This document shows positions 32,701-43,112 of a stretch of DNA of 64,000 bases, piece by piece. A program made the translations under genes and the position numbers. The notes under the pieces are model-generated. The model searched no databases. It was given only the letters and a program-made list of their open reading frames with translations, and was not told where the DNA came from. Within the stretch, counting starts at the first letter, position 1; every line of letters starts with the position of its first letter. Origin of the DNA: Geosiphon pyriformis (taxonomy: Eukaryota; Glomeromycota; Glomeromycetes; Archaeosporales; Geosiphonaceae); the NCBI GenBank assembly GCA_016748015.1, contig JAAOMT010000096.1, positions 1-64,000 on the forward strand, written 5' to 3'.

Positions 32701-34670
32701 AGGCGATATCGGATTAATAGAAAAGAAGGATAGTGTTTTTTTAGACTTGAAGATTCTTAGATTGGTTGCAGAAATTATCTCAATAGTGACCCGAAATCTA
32801 AATACAGAGTATGCATGTATTCAATGTCGCTACTTTTTTATGCTTTCACTTCTAATAAGATTTACTTGAAATCGTAGTGAACAAGCTCAATTCATCCGAA
32901 AAAATTTTCAAATTTACGTCCATGGGGATATTGGTTGTCTTCCTTTTTCAACAGAAGAAAGAGATGGCTATATTGGCCGCTTTCAGCCTCTCTCGGTAAA
33001 TATTGTCCTAAAAATTTAGAGTTTAATTTACCTTTTCATAATAAATTTGAAATGAAATAGGCCGAGTCGGAACCCTCTCAACAAAATCTCGTTACATTGT
33101 TTACAGCAGCTGTTAGCTATATTCGACCAGAGGTATTCTTATTTATGCATATTGTGAAAAACTATAAGCACATGTACATAATAATTTTATTTTAGGTACA
33201 AATTCCTGTGGCCAAAATAGCAGATTTTTTGTCAAAAATCATTAAAATCTCACTTACCACTGAGAATAAGAACCAACATACATCTTTAGCAAAACTGGCC
33301 GCATCTATAATAAATAAATGGATGCAAGGTTTTTCTCTCATACAACATAAGATTCCGTTGGTTATTTAATTCAAAGATTTTCATAACATCTTTTAATAAA
33401 TAGAACAAGAACTTAAGCATTATGTGGAAAGCAAAATAATTGGTGATTTGTGGAATCAAGTAACTTCTAACTTTGAAATTGAATCTTCGAGGCGTGTTTC
33501 ATTAGCACTATTTTCATGGGTAAGTTTAATTTCAATATATATATCGAGTCCCTACCGGACTAGAATTTTTTTGTAGCTTATTAATCGTATATCTTTAATC
33601 AGTTAACCAAAGCCCTTATTTTGAGGGCCGATGAGATGGGATATCGTTGTACGGGAAACATTATTAATCAATTCGGAGACATTCTGCTAGGAAAACAAGC
33701 ATCTGAAGGTTTTTACATATTGATAAATGATGACGATATATTGAGTAAAGAAAGTTTTGCAAATATTAAGGTGACGCATCTCATCTATTCCTAAATCTAT
33801 TAAATATTTGAAATCTTACATCTATTTTTTTTAATAGCTTCTTTACAAACAACGCTTCTTCAATTATTCCCTCCCGATTTTAGTTAACGGATTCAAGTTT
33901 TCAAATGATGGTAAGTTTCAATGGGGGATGTATTCTTGCACTTTTTACTTTTGCTTAGACTTTTATCTGCGAAATATAGAAGTCAAACATCATTACTTGT
34001 TTGCTTTGTCACATTTATTGTGCAATGTTCCAAAGCAAGTCTTTTTGAGCGAGCTGCTTACTGTAAGTTCATTTATTATAATTTGTTACAAACATTATTT
34101 TGTATTTTTGTTAAATTTGTAGTTAATTTTTGGGCTTCATGGGTGAGGTAGCTATTTCCTATGCTTGTGCATTCCCTTTCTTTACCCAATCCAGAACTCA
34201 AAAGGTCGACAATAGACACATTTTACATGATAGCGCAAGATGCTCCCCAAATTATATCGGAATATATCACAACATTGGTACCACTACTTCTTTCTTTGAC
34301 TCAGATGACTGAAACCAATACAATGGTAGGCTCATTTTATCGCGATTTACTTATGCTGAACCCATATTAATTACAACTGTTCTTAACGTAGCGTGTCCGG
34401 ATAGCAGCTTTACGATGTTTAGGAATTCTCACAGAGACTGTGCGATTCGATGTTTTATATTCTTTTAAAAATGATATAACGCGGGAATTATCGAAAGTTT
34501 TGGATGACAAAAAAAGATTAGTAAGAAGAGAAGCCGTCGACTGTCGTAATAAATGGTGTGATATTATCTATGTTATCACTTTTTTCTATAGAGATTATGA
34601 TGCTTATCAAAATTTCTTTGAAAATTTTATATATTATAGGTTTTTATTTACCGGTCCTAAGTCGGATTAA
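29764..34670 (+). CDS. MMS19: MMS19 homologue, cytosolic Fe-S cluster targeting factor
   Basis: Adaptor of the CIA targeting complex, which delivers Fe-S clusters to DNA polymerases, helicases such as XPD and other nuclear proteins. It is an all-helical HEAT-repeat protein. Start ATG 29764 (MDPRLVRTFMLSVEDP). I place 24 exons: 29764-29854, 29936-30025, 30107-30169, 30332-30464, 30537-30631, 30699-30838, 30905-31005, 31078-31165, 31236-31334, 31409-31625, 31695-31865, 31937-32162, 32238-32473, 32547-32808, 32878-32995, 33061-33132, 33196-33328, 33404-33519, 33603-33770, 33838-33910, 33980-34062, 34152-34325, 34392-34555, 34640-34670. They sum to 3144 bases, 1047 residues, close to the human protein (about 1030). 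The N-terminal block (GTALLSAVL, VDFYCDRLDD) and the C-terminal block (RVRIAALRCLGILTE, LDDKKRLVRREAV, WFLFTG) match the family well. No break. Confidence 0.93.
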
Positions 34671-35040
34671 TGAATGTAGAATACTTTTATAATGACTTGG
34701 ACAGGGTCTTACCCTTTTCATTAGGATTTAATATTTTCAGATTTTGTGGTTTCCAATCTTAATAATTGGAAAAGTTCTCACGTTTTATGTCTTATAATTA
34801 TTGTTAATTGCAAAAAATCTGGTTTGTTCTCTTTCCTCGAATCTCATTTTTCTTCTTAACATAATCCCCTTTTCATATAATTTAATGTCGAGGTCCTCGA
34901 CAGCACGCGCACTGATCCCTTGCAAAACGCACAGCTGCACGCACTGGTTATTTGAAGTACGTGGGAAATGTTGATCAATAGAAGGTGGGAGTTTAGGAAA
35001 ATTTCCCTAATATATAAATTAATTGATAATTAATTAGCTT
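34671..35040. other. Intergenic, between convergent genes
   Basis: Contains the 3' flank of MMS19 and a slightly GC-rich patch near 34895-34935. No gene recognised. Confidence 0.4.
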
Positions 35041-35069
35041 TGATCGGAAGCACACAATGATCAAGTAAA

Positions 35070-35529
35070 TATGATAATCGGAAATATCTTTACAGGATAT
35101 TTATCTAATTGTCCAACCACTTCAATCAAAGATGTATTCAACAAATCAATGTTCCGGGTATTGATCAGCAATTTCGACGTGGGTTTATTAAAGTGGTCAT
35201 GTTCATGATATCTCTCCAATATATGTTCCGGCATAGGTTGCTCAATTACGGCTAATTTGGAATTCTCGTCATGAACGATTAAGCTATTTTACCGGTCCCA
35301 TATAAATAAAATTTAAGCAAAAGCTGTAAAAATCAATATCACTCTTGAAAACAGATTTAATTCGGGTGAGTTCCTAAGAAAACGAAGCCGGCAAAGCATC
35401 AATTCATTGATTGCGGAAAGGGTTTTTGCCATACTTTCCAACCACAGAGATAATTTCGCCCAAGATCTTGTTCATATCGGCTTGTTCAATTTCTGCTAAA
35501 AATACGAGTTTGCGATTTGGTAAAGACAT
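35070..35529 (-). CDS. Unresolved small gene, function unknown
   Basis: Minus-strand ATG at 35529 opens a plausible N-terminus, MSLPNRKLVFLAEIEQADMN then KILGEIISVVGK. Further down (about 35270-35070) another coding-like stretch reads LIVHDENSKLAVIEQPMPEH, then ILERYHEHDHFNKPTSKLLI and NTRNIDLLNTSLIEVVGQLD. At least one or two introns must lie between (candidate donor AA|GTATGG near 35428, acceptors TTCTTAG and AAATAG), but I could not find a model that keeps frame. Base composition is like the flanking genes. No family recognised. Confidence 0.35.
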
Positions 35530-35868
35530 TTTCTGAGTCGAAACAAGATCTAATTTCGATGTGTTTTATTCAATCTTGTTTGACTTTATTTATGCACTGA
35601 ATATTTTTAAATTAGTTAAAATTGTGCGAAGCCTAATATCCAAAGACGTTCCCATATTATTTAAAGATTAAACCCTCAATAACATAATTCATGAAGCTAA
35701 AATTAAATCTAAGCTGTTTTCGTGCAAACAATTTAAACAATACAAGCAAATTGCTAACTAAATGAATATTCAATATGAAGCTGAGTAAAAATTTAGCAAA
35801 GAACTAAGGGGAAATGGGACCACAGATAATCATTTAAACTTGTGTCATAGAGAAGAGCGTTTTCTCAG

Positions 35869-36401
35869 TCATGAACGAGCAGAGAGAAGTCTTTGAAGCT
35901 CACCACTTTTTTTGGCGGCATTCAAGTCATCATTGCCTATAATATTCAAAAATTGTGAATCGAAGTGTGTTAAAAATAAAGAAATTGATTGAAAGACAAA
36001 GGATGTAATACCCCCAACATGATGCTGTCCAATGAAAATATTTGGTACGGTTTTTTGATGAGTCTTTTGTAGAAGATAATCTTGAATTGCCTGGCCGTCT
36101 TCTATAAGATATAAGCCAAGGGCATTGACATTCAATGGTTTCATGACACGCTTTAAGAAACTCAATTACATTAAAAATATATACCCATCTGGTCAAGCAC
36201 AACGTTTTCAAAATTTTCCCCCAAATCCCCTAAAGTCTCCAAGGCTTTACGACAATAAGGGCAATAAGATTTCGTGAACAGGACAATAAAATTATTCTTG
36301 ATTTTTCCCTAATATCGAATGTTTGATATGAAATTTAAAATATAACGCATTCAATATAAAAACACAGTGTTTACCTCAACGAGGCTCTTGATATCAGACA
36401 T
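35869..36401 (-). CDS. GRX: Dithiol glutaredoxin (CPYC)
   Basis: Small thiol-disulfide oxidoreductase using glutathione. Exons (minus): 36401-36375, 36308-36185, 36101-36012, 35936-35869, total 309 bases, 102 residues, the usual size. Active site CPYC in LFTKSYCPYCRKALETL; the TVPNIFI cis-Pro segment and the HVGGNDDL glutathione-binding GG motif are all present, and spliced DQMEDGQAIQDYLLQKT matches class I glutaredoxins. No targeting peptide is visible, so a cytosolic form is likely. Ends with TGA. The 3' end faces the unresolved gene and its start lies about 560 bases from the eIF1 stop. Confidence 0.9.
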
Positions 36402-36964
36402 CTTTTGAGAGGATTGAGCAAAGTAAGAGGAAAAATTATTGAAGTGATGGCGCTTATAAATCAATTCAGGCCTTTTCAATAATCGAAACATCAAATTTGA
36501 TAGATTGAATCACTAATTAGTTTTTTTAAAGGAATCGCTGGTCAATAAGATATCATTCGATCATAAGAATCAATTAGTGGCTGTTTAAATTCTTCAATTT
36601 CCCTAATACTGAACTAAGTTAGATTTTTCAACTTACTCAAGCCAAAAAAATTTTAATATACAAAATAATCAACTGGTTTATTCAAATTCGCAGCAGTCAT
36701 CAATAACTAATATAATAACAAATAAAAAGCAAAGCAACCTGATTTCCTCTACACAAATTTATGAGTATCAAAAACGGTAAATAATGACCCGGATATCTGA
36801 AGAAAAAAAGAAAATCAACCCAGCGATCTAATCAAGCCCCTATTTCTATGCCGAAAAGAAAACATAAAACACAATTCCATTGTGAAATCTGTTTTTCCTT
36901 TGACATCCGCATAAATAAAAAATTCATTTCGCGGAGCGATCATGGTTTCTAGTTTTCAAGATGT

Positions 36965-37621
36965 CTAAAAACCGTGGATCTTGATGATCTTTTTGTCGAT
37001 TCCTTCTTCCGCAAGGAAGTTGGAGACTTTGAGACGTTGGTCCCCTTGTAGTTGAATTACTTGACCGAGATCGTCATCTTGAACAAGTGTGCCATTGCAG
37101 GCAAATTCCTTGATATACAAATGATATCAGGCTAAAAATATAATAAATGGGTTTACTCAAAGATTGGCTTACCTTTTTGAAGGCCTTTAACAACTTCTTT
37201 TGATCATAATCTGCTGGAACACCTTGTACAGTTGTAAGAGTCTTACGACCGTTTCTTTGCTGAATACGAATATCTGTGTATTACCAAAGTAAATAATAAA
37301 GTCAAGGATGTTTAAAGTATTAATGAAGAACAAGTTATTTATGGCGTCTAACAGTTTACTGTTAGATGTCAGGAAAAAGGGAAAGTAAAATTATTAGACA
37401 ACAAGCTTAAACTTTTAATTCCAAGAAATAATAATCTAAACTGCACTGTTTTACAAAACATTAAAAAGGATACGAATATATCCTTGGGTTTGTCCAGCCT
37501 CGTCTTCACCAGTGTCAGCGAAAGGGTCTATTGAGGAAAGAAATATTATTTACTATGATTAGCTTATTCTGACCATAATTTATGACATACCATAAACGTT
37601 AAGATTTTGGATTGCGGACAT
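36965..37621 (-). CDS. SUI1: Translation initiation factor eIF1 (SUI1)
   Basis: eIF1 binds the 40S subunit near the P site and enforces AUG selection. Exons (minus): 37621-37591, 37527-37474, 37273-37173, 37108-36965; 330 bases, 109 residues. Start MSAIQNLNVYDPFADTGEDE is typical. The SUI1 domain contains YIHIRIQQRNGRKTLTTVQG, the basic KKLLKAFKKEFACNGT and VIQLQGDQR, and ends KIHGF as in the family. The first intron (GTATGT) interrupts after nine codons. Confidence 0.95.
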
Positions 37622-39103
37622 AAAAAGCAAGTGTAAAAGCTGGAGTAAAAAGCAAAAGTAAAAGAAAAGCTCGAAGTTGTTTTTAGTTGTAGTTGTTGGT
37701 ATTTGTTCAAAGATTCCTGGTGGAGTGGGAAGTGAGAAATATTATATGACCAAATAATTGAGCTCTAGAACCTTTTTAAAGAGTTTAGAGGTTGTACTGA
37801 CAAATGATATCATCTGGAGTTGCTGTACCAGTAACACAAAATTTTGAGTAACTTGAATTATTATAACCAAATACAATTGGTTATTTAAGTAACATTTCTA
37901 ATTAAATTTTGAAATACGTGGTTATTTTATTACATTAAAATAATATTTTTAAGTTGTATTAAAGTTAAGTAATGTATATAAATACAGTTTAATAAAATGC
38001 AACCAAAATAATACCTAAAAAATTAAATTATGTTTTTGTTCAAATAACTTTTTTTGAACAAAATAATAAAAATTCTATCATAATTATACTAATGTACATA
38101 ATATTCATAATATTATTAATATAAAAACAAGTTAGTGTTTTAATAATGAATATTATTGAATATACTAAATATATTTGAATAATAAATCTTTCAAGTATTT
38201 TGGAATAGTATTTACAAACCAGTTTTTAAATAGTCATAAAATCTGTTTTAAATAAAAAACTTTTATTGTTAAAAACATATAAATTGTAAACTATTATATT
38301 TTGGCCCTAAACAAAATAATTATTTATTTAAATAATCAAGTTATTTTAAATGCTTATCAAGTTAAGTTGTATTTAAATATGCATAATTTTTGCAATTATT
38401 ATTAAATAAAATATTATTAAGTATATAGTATTATTAATAATAATAAAATTTTGGTTAAGTAATTTAAAATTAAAGAGTATTTTGGTGTTTTAACAATTAA
38501 TATATTAATATATTAACAGATATAATAATTTATTTTGAATTTTTGTTTTTAATTAATGTGAAAAAGACATTTTTTATAATAAGTAATAATATATATAGTT
38601 TTGTTAAATTAATTGGTATACAGTTTAATCTACTTATTTAGAGACTGGTTTTAATCCTAAAACATTAGTTTTTTTTAATATGTAATATTACTTAGTGTTA
38701 TATTACTCTGATATAATATTTTAATTTTTACATGGCTTCTGAATTTATTAATAAAATTATAGTTGGTTTGCACACAAAAAATTGTCTGTAGCTATTAAAA
38801 AAGTGGTTTTATAACATAGACTATCTTTATCTTTGTATTAAATAGAATTTTCTAATCATAGTTTTATTTGTTGTTTATTAGTATAATAATTATTGTTTAG
38901 TGCTAAAATGAGTTTATATGCAGTGTTTTATATTTTGATAATTGAGTTAAATTTTAAATTTTACAAAATAAAATAATATAAAATAAAATAAAATAAAATT
39001 TAATATTAATATTATTTATAAATAATCTCGATAAGCTTCCTTTGAAACTAATTTTTTTACATTTCTGGAAAGCATTTCCTTTCTTCATATCACTTACCTT
39101 ATT
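37622..39103. other. AT-rich intergenic region between divergent SUI1 and UQCC2
   Basis: The first 150 bases include the probable SUI1 promoter and 5' UTR. From about 37850 to 39000 the sequence is nearly pure A/T with no ORF, no LTR ends and no RNA gene that I can recognise. Confidence 0.5.
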
Positions 39104-39596
39104 ATGTTAATAGTTCCAAGTCACATTAAAACAATTCACATTTATCGCTCTTTCCTTCGTATTGCTCAAAACTGGCCAAAGGACTATCTTCGGCCTCGCT
39201 CCCAAATAAAAGAGGCCATCCAACAGCGTGTCACTCAGAGCTTTCGAAAAAATAAACTTGCTCAAGATCCCGAGATTTTAAACACGCTATTCCAAGAAGC
39301 CGAACAAGAGTTAAAAGCTTTAGGGAGGTTGATGGCGAATGAGTACAAAAATAAAGTAGGCTTTTACATCTTTCAGACTCCTAAATAGTTTTGCAAACTC
39401 ACAGGCTTTTCCATGTTCCTCCCAAAAATCAAAATTTTCACAGTATCCTCTTTCTCAACGAATGTACACTCCCTCTCACAATTCACAATATTATTCGGTT
39501 CTCGCAGCCACCCTGGACCAAAAGGCTGCAAAGTTGAAACAGCAGACTAAACGTCATTTGGGTTGGAGTTGGAGACGCCTTTTGGGTCCTGTTTAA
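39104..39596 (+). CDS. UQCC2: UQCC2/Cbp6-like complex III assembly factor
   Basis: With UQCC1/Cbp3 this family binds newly made cytochrome b in mitochondria and supports complex III assembly. Exon 1 39104-39355, intron 39356-39443, exon 2 39444-39596; 134 residues. The family signature is clear: IYRSFLRIAQNWPKDYLRP, then IKEAIQQRVTQSFRKN and LMANEYKNKYPLSQR (human: YRRFL..C..WP, LRQRVAQAFR, NYYKHKYP). The intron removes the out-of-frame GGLLHL-like tail and restores NKYPLSQ. The C-terminus is basic (TKRHLGWSWRRLLGPV). The N-terminus is short and may act as the import signal. Confidence 0.8.
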
Positions 39597-39763
39597 TAAT
39601 AATCAAAATACCAGCTGTTTTCTATTTTTATTGTTAATTGAAGAGCCGGAAAATTGGTAATTGAATGGTATTTACAATAAAATGACAAAATTGAATCATA
39701 TTTCCTCGTTTTTAAACTGATTAAAATTTGCAACTTTGAAAAAAGCAGACCGAGTAGTTAAAA

Positions 39764-39897
39764 ATGTTTGCAATAGCTAAGTCCTTATTCGAAGATCTGG
39801 TTATGCGAGGGACAATAGGAAGGTAAATCATGATGAATTTATCTCTCATAATCTTTAAAGTTTTAGGTTTAATAATATAAGTTCCATCATTCCCTGA
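39764..39897 (+). CDS. Possible micro-gene, 29 residues
   Basis: ATG 39764 gives MFAIAKSLFEDLVMRGTIGR, followed by a candidate donor AG|GTAAAT at 39823 and acceptor TTTTAG at 39866; the second exon ends at TGA 39895-39897. The predicted intron is only 44 bases. A basic amphipathic N-terminus would suit a tiny mitochondrial protein, but this is speculation. It lies between the convergent UQCC2 and SHMT genes. Confidence 0.2.
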
Positions 39898-40034
39898 CAT
39901 TTACATATTAAAACCCTTTCTCAAAAAAAGGTTTTAACGACTATGAAACTTCAGATGAAAGAGTATTTGGGTCGAATCCTTAATTAAAAAAAGGTTAATG
40001 AAATCATTTTTAGAGCTAGCTCATGACTCCTTAA

Positions 40035-41706
40035 TTAGTATTTACCTGGCATCGGAAAACTCGTCGCAAAATTCTCTACCTCATGTTTGAGATGCGAGAT
40101 ATCCTCAATGTCTTGACAAGCTACTACAAAATCTTTCATCATTTTGCTGCCGGCTTTTTCCTGTTGAGATATACAGCGTTGAGGGATTGCTCCTTAAAGG
40201 GTTAAAATTGTCTCAAATGAATTACCTGTACTAGACTCGCGATTTGGACAGCACGATGCAAGAATCCTGCAACCTTCACAAAATCCTCTTCTTTGAAGCT
40301 TCGCGAAGTCAAAGCGGGGGTGCCTAATCGTACACCACCAGGCGAAAGCATGTTTACATCACCGTGTATTGAATTCTTGTTGATAGTGATACTACAACGA
40401 TATATATTAGTATTTTCCTTCAAAGATAAAAATCAAAATTAATAGCCACCTACTTGCACATATCACATATTCTTTCGACTTTGCTTCCGGTTAATTTCAG
40501 TGGCCGCAAATCCCAAAGAATCAAATGATTCTCTGTACCTCCGGTTACCAACTTGTATCCATAACCGATTAGTGCATCTGCCAATGCAACTGCGTTTGCT
40601 CGAACTTGTTTAGCATATTGTCTGAATTCCGGTAAAGCCGCCTGTTTTAATGCAACTGCAATGCCAGCAATAGTATTATTATGGGGACCACCTTGACATG
40701 AAGGAAAAACAGCATTATTAACGCGATTTTCAAGGTCTTCCTTATTTTTTCGGAAGAAGATTAATCCTGCACGAGGCCCTCTTAAAGTTTTATGAGTGGT
40801 GGTAGTGACTACATCACATAATTCGAATGGATTATTAGCCTCTTGGCCAGCAATTAGACCACTAATGTGCGCAATATCAGCCATTAAATATGCGCCATGT
40901 TGATCAGCAATTTTTCTTAATCTTGCATAATCCCAGTCACGAGCGTAAGCGCTAGCCCCACAGATAAGTAACTTTGGTTTAAATAACATGGCATTTTCTT
41001 GCAATCGATCATAATCAACTAAACCAGTCTCGTTATTTACTTGATACCCCATCGACTCAAAATAAATTGAAGAGGTGGAGATCTTCTTCTTTGCTGTTTG
41101 CCAACCATGCGTCAAGTGGCCACCTGAAGGCAAATCAAGACCCATAAGTCGATCATGGGGTTGGATCAAAGCAGTTAATGCTGCGAAATTGGCTGTACTG
41201 CCCGAGTATGGTTGTACGTTGACACCCCATTCTTGCGGGTTCAGATAAAATGCTTTTAGTGCACGTTCTCGGCATAGATTCTCAATTTGATCAATATATT
41301 CGTTGCCCCCATAGTAACGAGCACCCGGAAGGCCTTCAGAATATTTATTTGTTAATGGAGATCCATTGGCTTCCATCACAGCAAGTGATGTAAAATTCTA
41401 ATAAATTCAAGTTTTCCTCTGAACTTCAAAACAACCTTGATTGTGATTAAAGGTCATCTCATTAATTTATTATTTATGAATAATACCTCAGAAGCGATCA
41501 ATTCTAGACCTGAGAATTGTCGATATTTTTCCTTCTGAATCAAATCATAAATCTCTTTATCCTCTTCTTGAAGAGGAGTGTTTAAACCATTATTCTTTTC
41601 ACGACAAAAAAGGGTGGCAAGTATCAGCCATAAGAATTCAAAAAGAAAACCCATGGCTTCAAATATTTACCCAAGCATCAGCCTCTCGCGTCGCTATGGA
41701 CACCAT
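40035..41706 (-). CDS. SHMT: Serine hydroxymethyltransferase (cytosolic)
   Basis: PLP enzyme converting serine and tetrahydrofolate to glycine and 5,10-methylene-THF, the main source of one-carbon units. Exons (minus): 41706-41671, 41594-41487, 41397-40454, 40391-40226, 40160-40035; 1380 bases, 459 residues, normal for the family. Motifs: [17 protein letters not shown], the [20 protein letters not shown] segment, [12 protein letters not shown], and the PLP lysine in [12 protein letters not shown]. The C-terminus has [17 protein letters not shown] and ends SFPMPGKY. No mitochondrial presequence is encoded by the chosen first exon ([12 protein letters not shown]), hence cytosolic. An alternative ATG at 41654 would give a hydrophobic N-terminus but ignores a good intron. 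Confidence 0.93.
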
Positions 41707-41871
41707 TTTTCGGAAAAAGGGGAAAATAACAATAATTCAAGTGAGCTAGGAAAACTTTGCTAAAATTTTTTATTGGTAAAATTGGGCCATGATAAACAAA
41801 AACACTAGTTGCTGGTTGGCTAATCAGAGCATCAAAGGAAGTTAGAGATCAACACACATTATTTTCTCAAA
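41707..41871. promoter_or_regulatory. Bidirectional promoter SHMT / FAP7
   Basis: Only 165 bases separate the two start codons, which face away from each other, so both promoters must share this AT-rich segment. No TATA box or operator is clear. Confidence 0.45.
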
Positions 41872-42619
41872 ATGTCTTCCCAACGGTAAAACCAATAATT
41901 AATAAATAAGTTTTCGAGATTTCCCTTCTTTTACTTGAGATTTTTTTCAGGAACCTTCCCAACATATTAATAACTGGGACACCGGGCACTGGCAAAACTA
42001 CCCTGTCAGAACTGACATCACAACAAACTGGCTTTATTTATATAAATGTTGGTCAACTTGTCAAGGAAAGATCTTTGCATCAAGGATATGATCAAGAGTT
42101 TGAAAGTTACACTTTGGATGATGATAGGGTAAAATTTTCCCCATATTTTTAGCTACGAGCCAATAGTTTATTTTATAATGTCTCTTTGAATTTTATCAAG
42201 GTTATCGATGAAATGGAAGAACTAGTTTCAATAGGTGGAAATATTGTAGACTTTCATTCTTGCGAGTTATTTCCAGAAAGATGGTTTGATCTTGTGTTGG
42301 TGTTGAGAACAGATAATACAGTTCTTTATGATCGCTTGGTGGCTCGGTAAAAAGTTTTTAATTATTTTTTGAAAATTATAAAAAATTTAAATACTAACTT
42401 TGAGGATTTGATGGTAAAAGCGGCTATAATCAAAGGAAAATAACTGAGAACATTGATTGTGAAATTTTTCAAGTGATACTTGAAGAAGCAAAAGATTCAT
42501 ACGCGTCAGAAATTGTGGTTGAATTGCAGAGTAATACTGTCGATGATATGGAGAGCAACGCGTCACGTATACAAGAGTGGATTGAGGCATGGAAGACCAA
42601 AAGAGCTCAAGCTGGTTAA
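41872..42619 (+). CDS. FAP7: Fap7/AK6-type adenylate kinase, ribosome biogenesis
   Basis: Atypical nuclear adenylate kinase/ATPase that helps the last step of 18S rRNA maturation by acting on Rps14. Exons: 41872-41885, 41951-42128, 42201-42346, 42421-42619; 537 bases, 178 residues (human AK6 is 172). Walker A GTPGTGKTT is near residue 14; VDFHSCELFPERWFDLVLVL contains the family's DFHxCxxFPERWFD signature; VLRTDNTVLYDRLVARGY and NIDCEIFQVILEEA follow, as in AK6. First exon is only 14 bases. Divergent from SHMT. Confidence 0.93.
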
Positions 42620-43112
42620 AAAACTATGCATGAGCAACGAAGATACTTTCAAATTATTAAACAAGCCTTTTGCATCAGAAAGTAACCAAGAAAATAGCCT
42701 ATCATGAAAGATAAATTATGTTTAAATTTGAACTTGTACAAATTATAAAAAAGATTTTTGATTTAATATCAATTGGTAAAATTAATTATTAACATAGTGG
42801 TTATTTTTGATTATGTTACACATAATATATATTTATGTAAATTTAATTTATTATAAATCATTAATATTAAATTATTTTTGCTTAAACTTTAACATTACAA
42901 AAATAAATTGAAACAAATTCAAAGTTGTTTGTTCCAAATTACGCTGTTTTGAACAAGCGCGCGTACATATCTATGTGGATAAGTTGGGCACGATTTTTGA
43001 TTAAAACAACCTGTTATAGAACGGCGAAAATCTTGGTGAAACGAAAATTTTGGCTGGAAAGGAAACAAGCTCGATCAAATGTTTTCTCTGCTCAGAATTA
43101 AACCTTCGAAGT
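42620..43112. other. AT-rich intergenic between convergent FAP7 and SZT2
   Basis: Contains the 3' flanks of both genes and a small GCGCGCG patch near 42958. No gene seen. Confidence 0.4.

Noticed and set aside
35930-36211. Minus-strand open frame of 93 codons
   Set aside because: It reads through introns of the glutaredoxin gene in the wrong frame.
41454-41654. ATG at 41654 as the SHMT start with a hydrophobic leader
   Set aside because: A donor/acceptor pair gives a normal SHMT N-terminus from ATG 41706; the leader would be intron sequence.
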